A stretch of 36,675 nucleotides of DNA from Candidatus Bathyarchaeota archaeon (GTDB lineage Archaea > Thermoproteota > Bathyarchaeia > TCS64). Made by a program: the position numbers and the translations under genes. The notes below the pieces were generated by a model. It had not been told where the DNA came from. It was given only the letters and a program-made list of their open reading frames with translations, and made no database searches. Of the stretch, positions 18,901 through 25,635 are shown one piece after another. Every line of letters starts with the position of its first letter. Position 1 is the stretch's first letter. The DNA lies in contig JAUWBQ010000003.1 of NCBI GenBank assembly GCA_030601645.1, forward strand, positions 1 to 36,675, in the 5' to 3' direction.

Positions 18901-19072
18901 CCATAAGCTCCAGGCGGTATAGTGCATACCAAGCTTCTGGAGCGAACTGCATGAGGATGGGGTCCTGCCCCTCAATCTTCCGCTTAAGCCATGCGCAGAA
19001 AGCATCTGGATCCTTCTTGTCAGGATTCTTCCGCACGCAATCTGCATGATTCTTGTACTTGCCGAAGGGCAT
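12926..19072 (-). CDS. Giant multidomain protein: NTase, DNA ligase, LigD-type phosphoesterase, prohead protease, HTH and MBL fold (2048 aa)
   Basis: Domains in order. 1-36: phage-type motif beginning MPFGKYKNHADCV. 155-240: minimal nucleotidyltransferase, GSS then SDLDV (184-188). 255-420: degenerate ligase-like domain (PKGLR at 281-285, LDGF at 326-329). 470-795: ATP-dependent DNA ligase with motif I Lys507 in KVDGFR, DGE 554-556, EG 665-666, WSKMK 685-689, then OB fold. 1005-1200: LigD-type 3'-phosphoesterase with His1013, His1020, Asp1022, Arg1024, split by a helical insert. 1285-1420: a second, degenerate copy. 1455-1580: prohead protease (candidate His1495, Ser1542; ends VVPKGACPTC). 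1598-1655: HTH. 1663-1930: metallo-beta-lactamase fold (His1742, His1744, Asp1746; Val replaces the usual His at 1747). TAATG overlap with the portal. Domain calls are by motif; joint function is inferred. Confidence 0.85.
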   Translation of the reverse strand: MPFGKYKNHADCVRKNPDKKDPDAFCAWLKRKIEGQDPILMQFAPEAWYALYRLELMATDLLGLELMDREKAEAALAGKRVWKGEPDAVVLDDHRWLHMWEKTLSRGNKLFLEKKELVKLHDLIVDEFQNRGLDAGRNHKSPMKTEPLELGGNLEAMLKQRESFLLDEGFISLVGSSVSGKEGSDLDVLFHATRNEGYKHRFLEALPEELRESVELLWEPGGPHGPHIPVYELWAVPVKNPKPLEPRYHISPMAPIKPATPSYFIDDPRELLEDGYFVVEPKGLRMMVHRKESQVIAFDESLDEVDIPDNIVEAVLAIEDPKTLVLDGFLTKEGGKYRYYILDLIWYRESEHIFQTAVERRHFMNKLSVEDPLRIAPVFYFNGRRDTIDFLKEEDGPFFLIPGSTGYPVDGSSNWFMYQRSEKLKLAEAADAKIRSLVDSGRWEGLSADERFSLMTKRKQIEALYPFAQMKTTKKGYSEREVFGLESVEDLAEDLFKVPNKQANEVKVDGFRVQLHKGGDQGKIFTESGHEITEQLPSIVADIKRSAAKSYVIDGEATPYDEEFTNLGRVGAAPAFAKGAKGPVDDSRWAIHVFDVLLIDGEQLHNKPYEERRSRLHGLEFPVRDVPKSASDFKFHIWENKLNWATSAEQMVKFAGEAAKVSGSEGAMFKQADSKYRLSGSTPLWSKMKAAFEIDVLVVGVIKKGTTFNYIGAIGPSPGGVGSAEPAPLDSTSNDFVKWKGRVYAVLGKTFNTKKEASVGDIIRVSVKDIRKIGEHAYHWFHPQVLEIREDKTRPDPVQTAETISKTVKKKQRASAYLVAARYGIYSPLACCDAPWIALTTGIPRTDEERAIEHFFDGDRDKWNALTEKQKKKYIKKLPPRGQKLEWAYLKNVDDVYSKLKDLGITEIIGTATKRELLEKMMEHEIDFSLEQPLPLGEILFPPISLQETTLPDEVRLNTRELASFFKSIRSSSIPGMKLSCGAIVPLKKVMRLRENPYMVYPETPQRFTLQLHVRGLSVHGDFRMTISKSQAIGWTLNVGKSLIRVLLRKVNPALRAKAGITEGNLKNLSLGDLSKKLSSTKDGRTLRKALQKRTQTLSSKQIRALVEELWKDEVEGYLKDPNAKILAQKKAPMSPVWLDYEEEIPAGAVGATKELEGHLIIMDRGTIEFGAQKGSFHEYFLKGEKLGKRRMVVRRVPTRKTWDVKESFAWLTFFTKPEDLPYVISSRAVAKPWMPPKGVSALPEYVRSQIPRNRQYWRAKNAKAVRDGLVKEIKAKKVPIKLEAGLQFAVKRVWHKGPEVRRGLPVTRYWLIIHDGSKIHDAFDFGKDTDPLKEAGATARRRTDADLKELIPTTGELAPKHSASRVKKIKTEFDTSDYGRIRILEDFHNRLMLRFHGKTLEGSYVLVRSGETWTLQKTELPAEKKALLLSSRAVLSCGTNDLHVTEKDGILLIRGPAIKPGEVIPMDAEPSFFTKQGIKAFWPSMYRQPVVVLHGELKGDVVGFVHKRWYDENTGWGHVEAVIWHPMAMQLILNKTLGAFSIEVIPETVWDAEHQHSHVIGGVCQGLSVVPKGACPTCHPIDARMGTIADLDGKVYKFGMTIDQYLQHSYYDLTKSTQEISTETGIPRSTVENWMKRYGIPRRDYAEARALRKLKDGEVKELGGRVAITALGTGAFTDICKEGREESPQCKEYKAGGKSRRNYTATLFTIGDDNLLINAPKGIIGMVGDRKVKPNFVLLEHIHEDVIGGLHELRALKPIVFATKEVWAYLRKHYRALSGQKGKFDKIYNFKRYVIKPGETFKAGQFEVMGAAVKHAKPGDPDALGFKIKLGNRNVWHCSDVLSIPNHETLLKGVDIFIGDGASLRRGIRPGHASMEDQIKWAQEADIPKIFFTQIGHVGKTHEGLNDELKEMAPNAQALFDGAQIGLGGSNPLAVLPEHIVKGLISNEVKVLIRSKPYSEYAKQAILLGCDGLAHGLYVEGFPEKMSLMEAKKLKHGLSDKEWAVLEGPDVWVYHPRILKRFEPAKEVRADKIAGAYIHDAELIEGG

Positions 19073-20418
19073 TATTCTTCAACCTCCTCTTCCTTTTCTT
19101 CTCCTTCCGGAGGGAGTTTCGCAGTCTCTTTTAGCCTTTTCCGAACTTCGTCGCTAGGGGCGGGGAAGTGGAGCTCGGTTCTCACCCACGGTTCATCAGT
19201 GTAGACCAATCCCTTATCGAGGGCTGTGAAGATCTTCTGGAAGATGGCTGCTTGATCCAGCGTTGTCAGAGGGGCGAATGAGAGTTTGGGGTAGACGTCC
19301 ACGGACCAGTTGAGATCCGTGATGATTTGGAGCATATCATTCGTTACCCCGATTAGTTCGAGGCGGAAATCCTCGAAGCGCATCATCAACAGATCGAGCG
19401 GGACTTTAGAACTGTAGGTGCTCCCGCCTCCGGAGAAGATGGGTTCACCAATAAGCATCCTGCGGAGGATCATCTCGTCCTGGTATCGAATGTACCTCTC
19501 AAACGGCATCTCCGCACGTTTTGATTCGAGGACCTTAATATCTGTGGGATCCTTCTCGTCGCCTCTCCGTATCACGGCTTGGCTTCTGGCGAAAAGATGC
19601 TCGATCGCCTCTCCGATGGTGACCATATCCTTGAGGGTGGATGATATTCCGAGAAGGATTGGAGATCCGAAGCGTTCGTATGCTATGTTGGCGAACTTCA
19701 ACATCGCGTCTTTGATGAACCAGTTTTTATAGCAGCCCCGGAGGATGGATTTTCCATACCAGTTACCCCATTGTTTTTCATGGCTCCAGATGAGGGTGCG
19801 GTCGAGAGGAAGGGGGATTCGCTGCCCGCTGATTCGCTGTTCCACTTTAAGGAGGTTTCCGGGGGGGTCTGTGTAGAATACTATCTGTTCGGGGTTGAAA
19901 GTTTTCAGAGCATTGAGGCGCCGAGGCATCCAGAAATTCTTATAATCATCAAAGACAAGCTCGGTCGCAGTGAAGCCATAGGGGATGGCGAGCATCATTT
20001 GTTTCATGGCATCCCGAAAAGTAGGCCATCTCATGCGGTCAAGAGAGTCAGTCAGGGTTTTAACGATCTCCTCATCTTCGTGAACGATCTTCCACGGCTT
20101 CATCAAGACGCCCATTTGGATGATGTCAAAGCCAGCGATGACTTGAGCATCATAGTCGAGCATCTTCTTATACTCGTCAAAACCGATTTCTTCAGGATTG
20201 TAATCGCCTATGGTGAGGTTTGCCCAGGTTGTTGGCTTATAGACTCCGATATCCTCCGTGAGGCCTTTTACCTTCTGTTCGGAGCGCTGCAGTTTGAGTA
20301 TCATCCCCTCGATCTGGTCATCTATTTGACGGTAAAACGCCAGATCTTCGGGGGGCATCAGGAAATTGGATATCCTTCGTCGGATGGTTCTCATCCTCGG
20401 AGTTTGTTCTACTCCCAT
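19072..20418 (-). CDS. Portal protein, Mu gp29-like (DUF935 type), 448 aa
   Basis: Residues 147-157 (YGFTATELVFD) and 217-256 (WGNWYGKSILRGCYKNWF and onward, to RFGSPILLGI) match the signature of DUF935 portals, the phage Mu gp29 group. The C-terminus is a glutamate-rich tail (EEKEEEVEE), likely disordered. The product should form the dodecameric ring at one capsid vertex through which TerL pumps DNA. It overlaps the terL end by 10 bases and the giant gene by one base, giving the canonical terminase-portal-protease order. Length is close to the family norm. Confidence 0.85.
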   Translation of the reverse strand: MGVEQTPRMRTIRRRISNFLMPPEDLAFYRQIDDQIEGMILKLQRSEQKVKGLTEDIGVYKPTTWANLTIGDYNPEEIGFDEYKKMLDYDAQVIAGFDIIQMGVLMKPWKIVHEDEEIVKTLTDSLDRMRWPTFRDAMKQMMLAIPYGFTATELVFDDYKNFWMPRRLNALKTFNPEQIVFYTDPPGNLLKVEQRISGQRIPLPLDRTLIWSHEKQWGNWYGKSILRGCYKNWFIKDAMLKFANIAYERFGSPILLGISSTLKDMVTIGEAIEHLFARSQAVIRRGDEKDPTDIKVLESKRAEMPFERYIRYQDEMILRRMLIGEPIFSGGGSTYSSKVPLDLLMMRFEDFRLELIGVTNDMLQIITDLNWSVDVYPKLSFAPLTTLDQAAIFQKIFTALDKGLVYTDEPWVRTELHFPAPSDEVRKRLKETAKLPPEGEEKEEEVEE

Positions 20419-22064
20419 ATGTTCTTCCTCAAATCGCCTCTATTCTTCCAATTGGCAGGCATCCAACCTTTTTCTCCCGACTCAAACTTCTCCCAATCAT
20501 TAGCGCTGGGGGTGGAGACTGGTTGTACATTAGGCTGACCAGTTTCGGCTCCTTCATAGTAGCGTGGTTGCCATCCAGATAAAAGGCAGATGAAGGCGTC
20601 ACAGCAGTGGTCGTAACCTTTCTTCGGTTTACCATCCGTTCCTCGCTTCCATTTGAGCAGCTGTTTTTTTAGCAGTTGAAACTCGGGGGTATCAGGGATT
20701 ACAATCTTCCGCTTTGACAGCCAATAATATGCGATTCCAATCATCCACTCTTTGCCATAGGTCTGCCGCTGGAATGCACGGGAGACGACTCGGAAGCCGC
20801 GATCTCTGATCTCCTGATTCTGGAAGGCGCCGGATGCGTCGGCAAACCATTCGTTAATATCATAGGCGAAGGCGTCCTGTTCGGCTTGATCGGCCCAATC
20901 TGAGGGGCTTGTCCCGCTTCCAGCCACCATTTTTAGGATGGCAATCTTCCCTCCCAAGGCTCGGTATCCTTCAAGGAGGACTGTATCATGATCGAAGCCC
21001 CAGTCTATGCCCCCCTTGGAATCACCTTGGAACTTGAGCCCGTAGGAGAATGTCACCCAGGGTTTATCTTTTATTTCAACTTTATTGGCATCGATCGGTG
21101 TTCCATCGACTAAAAAGCCGGGATTATCAGGATCCTCGGGATTATAGGGGGTGCCATCGAGGAGGAAACCGGGGTTGTCGGGGTCTGGCGCGACGAAGGC
21201 CTCCCGGATGAAGGTGCGTGGGAAAACTCTGCCCGCCCGCTTCGGTAGGCCGCCGACGTACTGGGTATGGAACATATCATCACTGAGGAAGTAGGCTGCA
21301 CTTTCAGTATCCTCGAGGGCTGCTTTAGTCTGCAGGTGGGGGGAATCTTTAGCCTCCCATTCGATTTTGATCCACCCCTTTTTATGGAGAGGCTTACCTG
21401 GTTCACAGTCATCCAGGATATCGAGGAATGCATCGGTGTTCTCCTTTCCCTCTGTAGCGGTGCTGAGTAGGAACCGCATGGGTTTTTTACTGCTTCGGTT
21501 CATCGGCCATGCCTCCTCGACGATTTGATTGGGGATCAATACAAACTCGTCCATAGCCTGACCATCGGAGGTGGGGGCGTTGACCTGCCTCGAGGTGGCC
21601 GCGGTATACATGATCCAACCGCCAGCCTTGTATTCAGTGATCGTGGTCATAGGCGGCCGCACGAGGAAATTCGCTAAGAATTCTCTTTGTTCTCTGAATT
21701 CGGGGCCGGACGGTGAAAGGATGGCCTTACAATAACTATAGAGCCATTTCGCCTGAGCCTCTGAACCCGAAACGATGAAGAATCGATAAGTCTGATCTCT
21801 GAGTGTCAACCAGACGACGACAATGGCGACGAGGATCGTCTTACCTCCCTTACGGGGAGCCCGGATCGCAAAATATTTATGGCCATCTTGAACGAACTGG
21901 AGGAGCTTGATTTGCTGTAATGAAGCAAGTTTGAGGTCAAATAGCCGCTTGGGGACGTAGTGTTCTACGAAGTAGAATATGTTCTTCATTGCCTTTTCCC
22001 ATTTTCCTGCACCTCGTTTTTTCTGGACAAGGGAGAGGATGGGATCTTCTAATTCACTCGTCAA
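20409..22064 (-). CDS. terL: Terminase large subunit, 551 aa
   Basis: ATP-driven DNA packaging motor plus headful nuclease. Walker A is APRKGGKT (69-76), Walker B ends at MDEF (Asp172, Glu173), and a coupling motif STAT follows at about 201-204. The RNase H-like nuclease has Asp354 (GGIDWG), Asp409 (WFADASG) and Asp485/Asp489 (YDHCCDA). Between the two domains a 13-residue unit DPDNPGFLLDGTP is duplicated (294-306 and 311-323), which is unusual. TTG at 22064 is the start used. It lies upstream of and overlaps the portal gene, and is probably translated from the same transcript. Confidence 0.92.
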   Translation of the reverse strand: MTSELEDPILSLVQKKRGAGKWEKAMKNIFYFVEHYVPKRLFDLKLASLQQIKLLQFVQDGHKYFAIRAPRKGGKTILVAIVVVWLTLRDQTYRFFIVSGSEAQAKWLYSYCKAILSPSGPEFREQREFLANFLVRPPMTTITEYKAGGWIMYTAATSRQVNAPTSDGQAMDEFVLIPNQIVEEAWPMNRSSKKPMRFLLSTATEGKENTDAFLDILDDCEPGKPLHKKGWIKIEWEAKDSPHLQTKAALEDTESAAYFLSDDMFHTQYVGGLPKRAGRVFPRTFIREAFVAPDPDNPGFLLDGTPYNPEDPDNPGFLVDGTPIDANKVEIKDKPWVTFSYGLKFQGDSKGGIDWGFDHDTVLLEGYRALGGKIAILKMVAGSGTSPSDWADQAEQDAFAYDINEWFADASGAFQNQEIRDRGFRVVSRAFQRQTYGKEWMIGIAYYWLSKRKIVIPDTPEFQLLKKQLLKWKRGTDGKPKKGYDHCCDAFICLLSGWQPRYYEGAETGQPNVQPVSTPSANDWEKFESGEKGWMPANWKNRGDLRKNIWE

Positions 22065-22121
22065 GACTTATTCAAAAAGAATAGGGGGGGACTATACTAA
22101 AAGTTTAGCCTACCGTCACTA

Positions 22122-22424
22122 TTAAGTTGGGGGGGGCGGAGCGAAAAGATAGTCGAAACAGACCTTGATCCGGTGCTGTATGTCTTCCGGGAGCGTTTTT
22201 TCCTCCACAAGGGCCTCATTTACGGCATTTCGGAAATCAGCGAAGACGTATTCGCCTTTATCAGCGGATATACTAATGTACATCTCCTCAAGGTCGGTTG
22301 CTACTCGGGGGTCCATATGTTCATAGATGATGTCAACCAGTTGACCAAGCACCATCAGGCGCAGAATTTTCTCATTAGCGGTTAGCCGCCGCATAATTCC
22401 ATCAAAATGTTCAGGTCTCATCAT
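22122..22424 (-). CDS. Small helical protein upstream of terL, 100 aa
   Basis: Mostly helical and acidic, ending in a PPPPT tail, with no membrane segment. It lies immediately upstream of terL on the same strand, where a small terminase subunit often sits. However, I see no HTH or other diagnostic TerS feature, so the packaging role is only positional inference. The ATG overlaps the stop of the 76-aa Cys-rich gene by four bases (ATGA). Confidence 0.55.
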   Translation of the reverse strand: MMRPEHFDGIMRRLTANEKILRLMVLGQLVDIIYEHMDPRVATDLEEMYISISADKGEYVFADFRNAVNEALVEEKTLPEDIQHRIKVCFDYLFAPPPPT

Positions 22425-22651
22425 TTTGTTTCACCTACATTATATCGGATGCCTGTGATCTCGCAGGGCTCTTCTGCCTCTATACACTCGCAGTATGCTA
22501 TGACTCTGCGTGCTCCGGGACTGGCTTTTGCGTGGAACCGGGGGCAATTTTTGCATCGGTCTACATTATACCAGGAGGTGAGGAAGGCAATCGTGAAAGT
22601 GCCCGCCTTTTCGTTAATACCCACAAATGACGGCGTTTTGTTCAAGCTCAT
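22421..22651 (-). CDS. Cys-rich putative zinc-binding protein, 76 aa
   Basis: Cysteines at 33, 36, 54, 56 and 63 with His40 (DRCKNCPRFH; AYCECIEAEEPC) suggest a metal-stabilised small fold, perhaps one zinc site. No family is recognised. It shares a four-base overlap with the next gene, and its start overlaps the upstream gene by 38 bases, so these three small genes form a coupled set before terL. Confidence 0.6.
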   Translation of the reverse strand: MSLNKTPSFVGINEKAGTFTIAFLTSWYNVDRCKNCPRFHAKASPGARRVIAYCECIEAEEPCEITGIRYNVGETK

Positions 22652-22829
22652 GTTCTCTCTCCCGGGGACACATCACCGATAACGGGTGAATCTCAGCGGG
22701 GGTTTGATCCTTTTTGATACGATATTTGCAGAGAAGCGCGTTGCATCGGCTATCGACTTCAAGCCCAAACTGGCAGCCATCCAAAACTTCGACTTCATCG
22801 ATGAGAGGATTATACTGCCACTCAGACAT
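22614..22829 (-). CDS. Hypothetical protein, 71 aa
   Basis: Starts MSEWQYNPLIDEVEVLDG and contains cysteines at about 19, 29, 34, 54 and 69, so it may also bind metal. First gene of the small coupled set leading to terL. A TATA-like CTTATATAATATAG lies about 35-50 bases ahead of the ATG (22855-22870). The 38-base overlap with the next gene is long, and the next gene may start later. Confidence 0.55.
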   Translation of the reverse strand: MSEWQYNPLIDEVEVLDGCQFGLEVDSRCNALLCKYRIKKDQTPAEIHPLSVMCPREREHELEQNAVICGY

Positions 22830-22860
22830 CCGATCACTAAAATCTATACTGGACTCTATA

Positions 22861-23280
22861 TTATATAAGAATATTTAACGCAGACATCTCATGCTTGAGG
22901 AAAGACCGGTACATTGAAAGGGTGATAATCCGAAGAGAATCCGTCTTTGGAGTTTCGTTTTCACATTCCTCGTTTACGAGAGTATACAAATTTCTTATTT
23001 CATTGATCGTCATCTGCCCTATGCCTTCTTTAGCCTTATCCAATAAAACATCGAGTTCAGGACTGTGAGGACTAAGGAGGGCTGCCGGAAGATCCCTCTC
23101 GAAGAATTTCCAGATTGTACGCATTTTAGTGTCAAGATCATGGAGGCATCGACGGTCCTCTACAGTGAGTTGATTTTCTTCTAACTTCGTTAGGCGGTTT
23201 TCCATCTTCTTTCCGGAGTTCATCCATGAAAAGATCATGGCAATGATGGAGAGGGATACACCGACTATCCCGAAGATCAA
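22861..23280 (-). CDS. Membrane-anchored coiled-coil protein, 139 aa
   Basis: One N-terminal transmembrane segment (IFGIVGVSLSIIAMIFSW, residues 2-19) is followed by a short basic stretch and a coiled coil (KKMENRLTKLEENQLTVEDR, about 24-43), then a soluble helical domain. This fits a type of small viral membrane protein that could act as a spanin or lysis accessory, or anchor a complex, but no family is evident. It starts with TTG at 23280; its promoter region is shared with the divergent RHH gene. Confidence 0.6.
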   Translation of the reverse strand: MIFGIVGVSLSIIAMIFSWMNSGKKMENRLTKLEENQLTVEDRRCLHDLDTKMRTIWKFFERDLPAALLSPHSPELDVLLDKAKEGIGQMTINEIRNLYTLVNEECENETPKTDSLRIITLSMYRSFLKHEMSALNILI

Positions 23281-23411
23281 TTCAGGGTTCGTATTGCACC
23301 GCCTCGTTAATTATAGTTGAAACATGATTAACTTAGGCTAAAGAGAATAAAATAGTTTCGTCCACGATAACGATTATTCTATATATCCATCCAGAGTATA
23401 ACCCAATCGAA
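23281..23411. promoter_or_regulatory. Divergent promoter region between membrane protein and RHH gene
   Basis: 131 bp, AT-rich. TCTATATATCC (plus, 23379-23389) is a TATA-like box about 30 bases before the RHH ATG. TAATTATAG (23309-23317) could serve the minus side. No gene inside. A likely autoregulatory site for the RHH protein, by analogy with other RHH regulators. Confidence 0.4.
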
Positions 23412-23636
23412 ATGTCTGAAGAAAATGAGACATATCAAGATATTACAATTAAATTACCGGTCAATATGATAAAGAAGATTCAGGAGGACATCGAAGGAAC
23501 TAGCTTCACAGGAGTTGAAGGCTTCATCGTATCCCTCGTTCTCCAAAAATACCCGGAACTGCGAAAGCCAGATTACACCGAAGAAGAAGAGGAAATCATC
23601 AGGGAACGCCTCCGCAAACTTGGATATCTCGGATGA
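23412..23636 (+). CDS. Ribbon-helix-helix regulator, 74 aa
   Basis: The N-terminal strand YQDITIKLPVNMIKKIQEDI (8-27), followed by a turn and a second helix (GVEGFIVSLVLQKYPELR), is the CopG/MetJ-type ribbon-helix-helix layout. The strand contacts the DNA major groove as a dimer. The C-terminal part is an acidic helix (EEEEEIIRERLRKLGYL), perhaps for tetramer contacts. It is the first plus-strand gene of the small-gene region, divergent from a membrane protein gene. Likely a local repressor. Confidence 0.75.
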   Translation: MSEENETYQDITIKLPVNMIKKIQEDIEGTSFTGVEGFIVSLVLQKYPELRKPDYTEEEEEIIRERLRKLGYLG

Positions 23637-23731
23637 AGGCTTAAATCCTACTCATCCACCCATTAAAGCAGGGTGGGCATGGGGGTTTTGTCCGATTCTC
23701 ACCGGTCCGGTCATTCTGCCCCTATGCCTCC
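23637..23731. other. Short intergenic stretch with a possible mini-ORF
   Basis: Downstream of the RHH gene. On the minus strand ATG at 23714 opens a 20-residue frame to TGA at 23652 (MTGPVRIGQNPHAHPALMGG), preceded by GGAGG at some distance. ACCGGTCCGGT (23701-23711) is a near-palindrome. Too little to call a gene. Confidence 0.3.
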
Positions 23732-23887
23732 TTAATATTTTAGCTCTTCAAGAGTGGGTTTTCTATCGCTAAAATTTAGGATTGGGCAGCCGCATCTTGG
23801 ACATTCAACCGGGAGGTCCTTCTCCTCCAGCAATGTATTACTCCACCAAGGGCAATCCGGGGCAGGACAGAAAAGCCTCCTCATCAT
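23732..23887 (-). CDS. Zinc-ribbon microprotein, 51 aa
   Basis: Translated from the minus strand: starts MMRRLFCPAPDCPWW and contains VECPRCGCPILNF, giving cysteines at 7, 12, 29, 32 and 34, a compact zinc-ribbon pattern. ATG at 23887 or 23884. A TTTAAA element lies about 25 bases upstream, so the message may be leaderless. It fills what would otherwise be a gene-free gap and is divergent from the 23936 gene. Coding potential is judged by the Cys pattern and promoter only. Confidence 0.6.
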   Translation of the reverse strand: MMRRLFCPAPDCPWWSNTLLEEKDLPVECPRCGCPILNFSDRKPTLEELKY

Positions 23888-23935
23888 CAATCAATAAGGG
23901 ATGGAAAAGATTTAAACAGTTTAGCACCTACAGTT
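23888..23935. promoter_or_regulatory. Bidirectional TTTAAA promoter
   Basis: The self-complementary TTTAAA at 23911-23916 lies about 25 bases from the ATG of the minus-strand zinc ribbon and about 20 bases from the TTG of the plus-strand gene. One box could drive both directions. Confidence 0.4.
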
Positions 23936-24172
23936 TTGTGGGGTTTTATTATAACGAAGCGCGATCCGGATAAAACCATTCTGCATGTGCCACTCCCTAA
24001 CGAGGAATTCGATTACCTCTCCAAAATGAGAGGCCCACGGAAGTGGAGAACCTTCTTCAAGGAGATCCAGGACGACGCGAGGAAGGCGGCTGAGGTGAAC
24101 CAGCATCTCCGGGAGAGGATAAAATTCCTCAAGGCGCAGCTCAAGAACACTACGTGGGACTTGGAGGAATAG
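23936..24172 (+). CDS. Small coiled-coil protein, 78 aa
   Basis: Soluble, charged helical protein whose second half (EIQDDARKAAEVNQHLRERI and following) is a likely coiled coil. TTG at 23936 is the upstream start; no ATG lies close behind it, and it sits about 20 bases after the TTTAAA box, which suits a leaderless start. First gene of a plus-strand operon of six small genes ending at 25635. Function not recognised. Confidence 0.6.
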   Translation: MWGFIITKRDPDKTILHVPLPNEEFDYLSKMRGPRKWRTFFKEIQDDARKAAEVNQHLRERIKFLKAQLKNTTWDLEE

Positions 24173-24173
24173 A

Positions 24174-24368
24174 ATGTCTGAGAAAAAGAAATCACCATTA
24201 CAGGTGGCTTTGGAGAAGGATTGCATCTTCCTCGTCGTGGCCGAGATCATCAGCCAAGTTTTACGACCAACGACGTATGGGCAGGGTCCCAAAACTAGTG
24301 TGAAATGTCGCGGGGCCGAATGCGCACAGTTTGACATATTCGCTGCTAGGTGCGGATTCTTGAAGTGA
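24174..24368 (+). CDS. Hypothetical protein, 64 aa
   Basis: Starts one base after the preceding stop. N-terminal helix rich in Lys, then KCRGAECAQFDIF with cysteines at about 45, 50 and 60, possibly metal-binding. No known family. The final GTGA overlap with the next gene suggests coupled translation. Confidence 0.6.
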   Translation: MSEKKKSPLQVALEKDCIFLVVAEIISQVLRPTTYGQGPKTSVKCRGAECAQFDIFAARCGFLK

Positions 24369-24586
24369 GCGTAGAGGAAATAAACGAAGAGGAAGAAGAG
24401 GTCAGCGCTGAAGACCTCAAATACCGACTACTCAGGATGATCTACGACCAACCGACCATTCTCTTCTATATTTTAGAGGTATTATTCGAGCTTCTGGAGG
24501 CCCGTGAAGTCATGAATGAAGGAGAAGCAAAAGCTCTCATCAGCGAGGCTGTAAAAAGGTGGAGGGATGAAGGTGGAGAAATCTAG
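24365..24586 (+). CDS. Small acidic helical protein, 73 aa
   Basis: I chose GTG at 24365 because it overlaps the previous TGA (GTGA), matching the coupling seen across this operon; GTG at 24350 in the same frame is possible. The protein is acidic at the N-terminus and then amphipathic helical (ILFYILEVLFELLEAREVM). No membrane segment is certain. Function unknown. Confidence 0.55.
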   Translation: MSVEEINEEEEEVSAEDLKYRLLRMIYDQPTILFYILEVLFELLEAREVMNEGEAKALISEAVKRWRDEGGEI

Positions 24587-25115
24587 TGGGAAACTGAAGA
24601 ACCTTGAAGAATCCTTGGGCGCTCCCGTCAAACTAAGCGCGAAGGAAAAGGAAAAATTCGAAAGAGTATTCGAGGGTCTTAAAGAATGGTTAGATGATGC
24701 ACAGGGAGTTATCCTAGAAAAAGACCGCGATGAGGCCTACCGTTATCTTCGACTATTACTTATTGCTCTCGCAAAAGTCGATGTCGATTACCTAGCAGGA
24801 GTTAAAGTCGCCATGGGTGACGGCGAACTTGGCCGTATTGAAGATCCTAAGGAAAAGATTCCAGAACCTATCGTCAGGCCCACCAAAGAACAGGTTGATG
24901 GATGGCTCGATCAGATGCCTGCCAAAATGAAACGAAACGCAATAACGCTCCTTGACTGCCTCAAACAATATTGTGACCCGGAGAGCGAAGTGGGTGTAGA
25001 CATCATCTGCAATCACTGTAGCCTCGAGGAGATGGAGCAGTGTATTCGCAATGCAGACCCCTCCATCACAGATTCGATGACAGTATTCATGAAGGTCCAG
25101 CAGGAGGGTTCATAA
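24567..25115 (+). CDS. Hypothetical protein, 182 aa
   Basis: Helical, charged protein that overlaps the preceding gene by 20 bases and the next start by one base (TAATG). Residues 20-75 are helical with LRLLLIALAKVDVDYLAGV. The C-terminal third has four cysteines in LLDCLKQYC, IICNHC and MEQCIR, which may form a metal site. I recognise no family; an early viral accessory role is likely from its position beside RadA. Confidence 0.65.
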   Translation: MKVEKSSGKLKNLEESLGAPVKLSAKEKEKFERVFEGLKEWLDDAQGVILEKDRDEAYRYLRLLLIALAKVDVDYLAGVKVAMGDGELGRIEDPKEKIPEPIVRPTKEQVDGWLDQMPAKMKRNAITLLDCLKQYCDPESEVGVDIICNHCSLEEMEQCIRNADPSITDSMTVFMKVQQEGS

Positions 25116-25384
25116 TGCGTGAGAAGAGGGTCTTAATCGTCAAATGGGATGAAGAAAAGGAAAGCCTAGAGGAACTCGTCCCGGCAGAGAAGGAGACCAG
25201 ATTCATCTACGGGAATGATGATATGATCCTTCTGGTTATAGTCAAAGATCCTGGCCGAGCCCCGCGTGTGATGCCCGTGAATATAGAGGATCCTGGACTG
25301 TTTATCTCCGAGGATTTTGAGGAAACATGGGAGGACATAGGTGATAAGGTTAGAGCGGAAATATCGAGGATAGGGCTGAAATGA
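25115..25384 (+). CDS. Hypothetical protein, 89 aa
   Basis: ATG at 25115 is favoured over upstream in-frame starts: it has GGAGGG at 8 bases and overlaps the previous TAA. Beta-rich start (EKRVLIVKWDEEKESLEELV) then acidic. No recognised fold. It overlaps the next gene by four bases (ATGA). Confidence 0.65.
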   Translation: MREKRVLIVKWDEEKESLEELVPAEKETRFIYGNDDMILLVIVKDPGRAPRVMPVNIEDPGLFISEDFEETWEDIGDKVRAEISRIGLK

Positions 25385-25635
25385 AAAGGATTACCGATCC
25401 AGAATATATTGCCTGGCAGGCGATGGGGACTCTACCGCGGAATAAGAATTACTGGATCTACTTCAGCCCGGATAACCTGTACGCGGCTCTGGTGAACTCC
25501 ATAAACCAGGAGATAATATTCATCTCAGATCGAACTTCCGGGCATGAAATCTATAAATCTCCCAACTCGAGGAAGCATGCCCAGTTCTTCTATGCAATGA
25601 AGAAATCGGCATTCATTCCACGGAAAATAGTTTAG
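25381..25635 (+). CDS. Hypothetical protein, 84 aa
   Basis: Aromatic-rich alpha/beta protein (NKNYWIYFSPDNLYAALV) ending in basic residues, without cysteine or membrane segments. Last gene of the small plus-strand operon; it converges with radA and overlaps its end by four bases. Function not recognised. Confidence 0.6.
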   Translation: MKRITDPEYIAWQAMGTLPRNKNYWIYFSPDNLYAALVNSINQEIIFISDRTSGHEIYKSPNSRKHAQFFYAMKKSAFIPRKIV

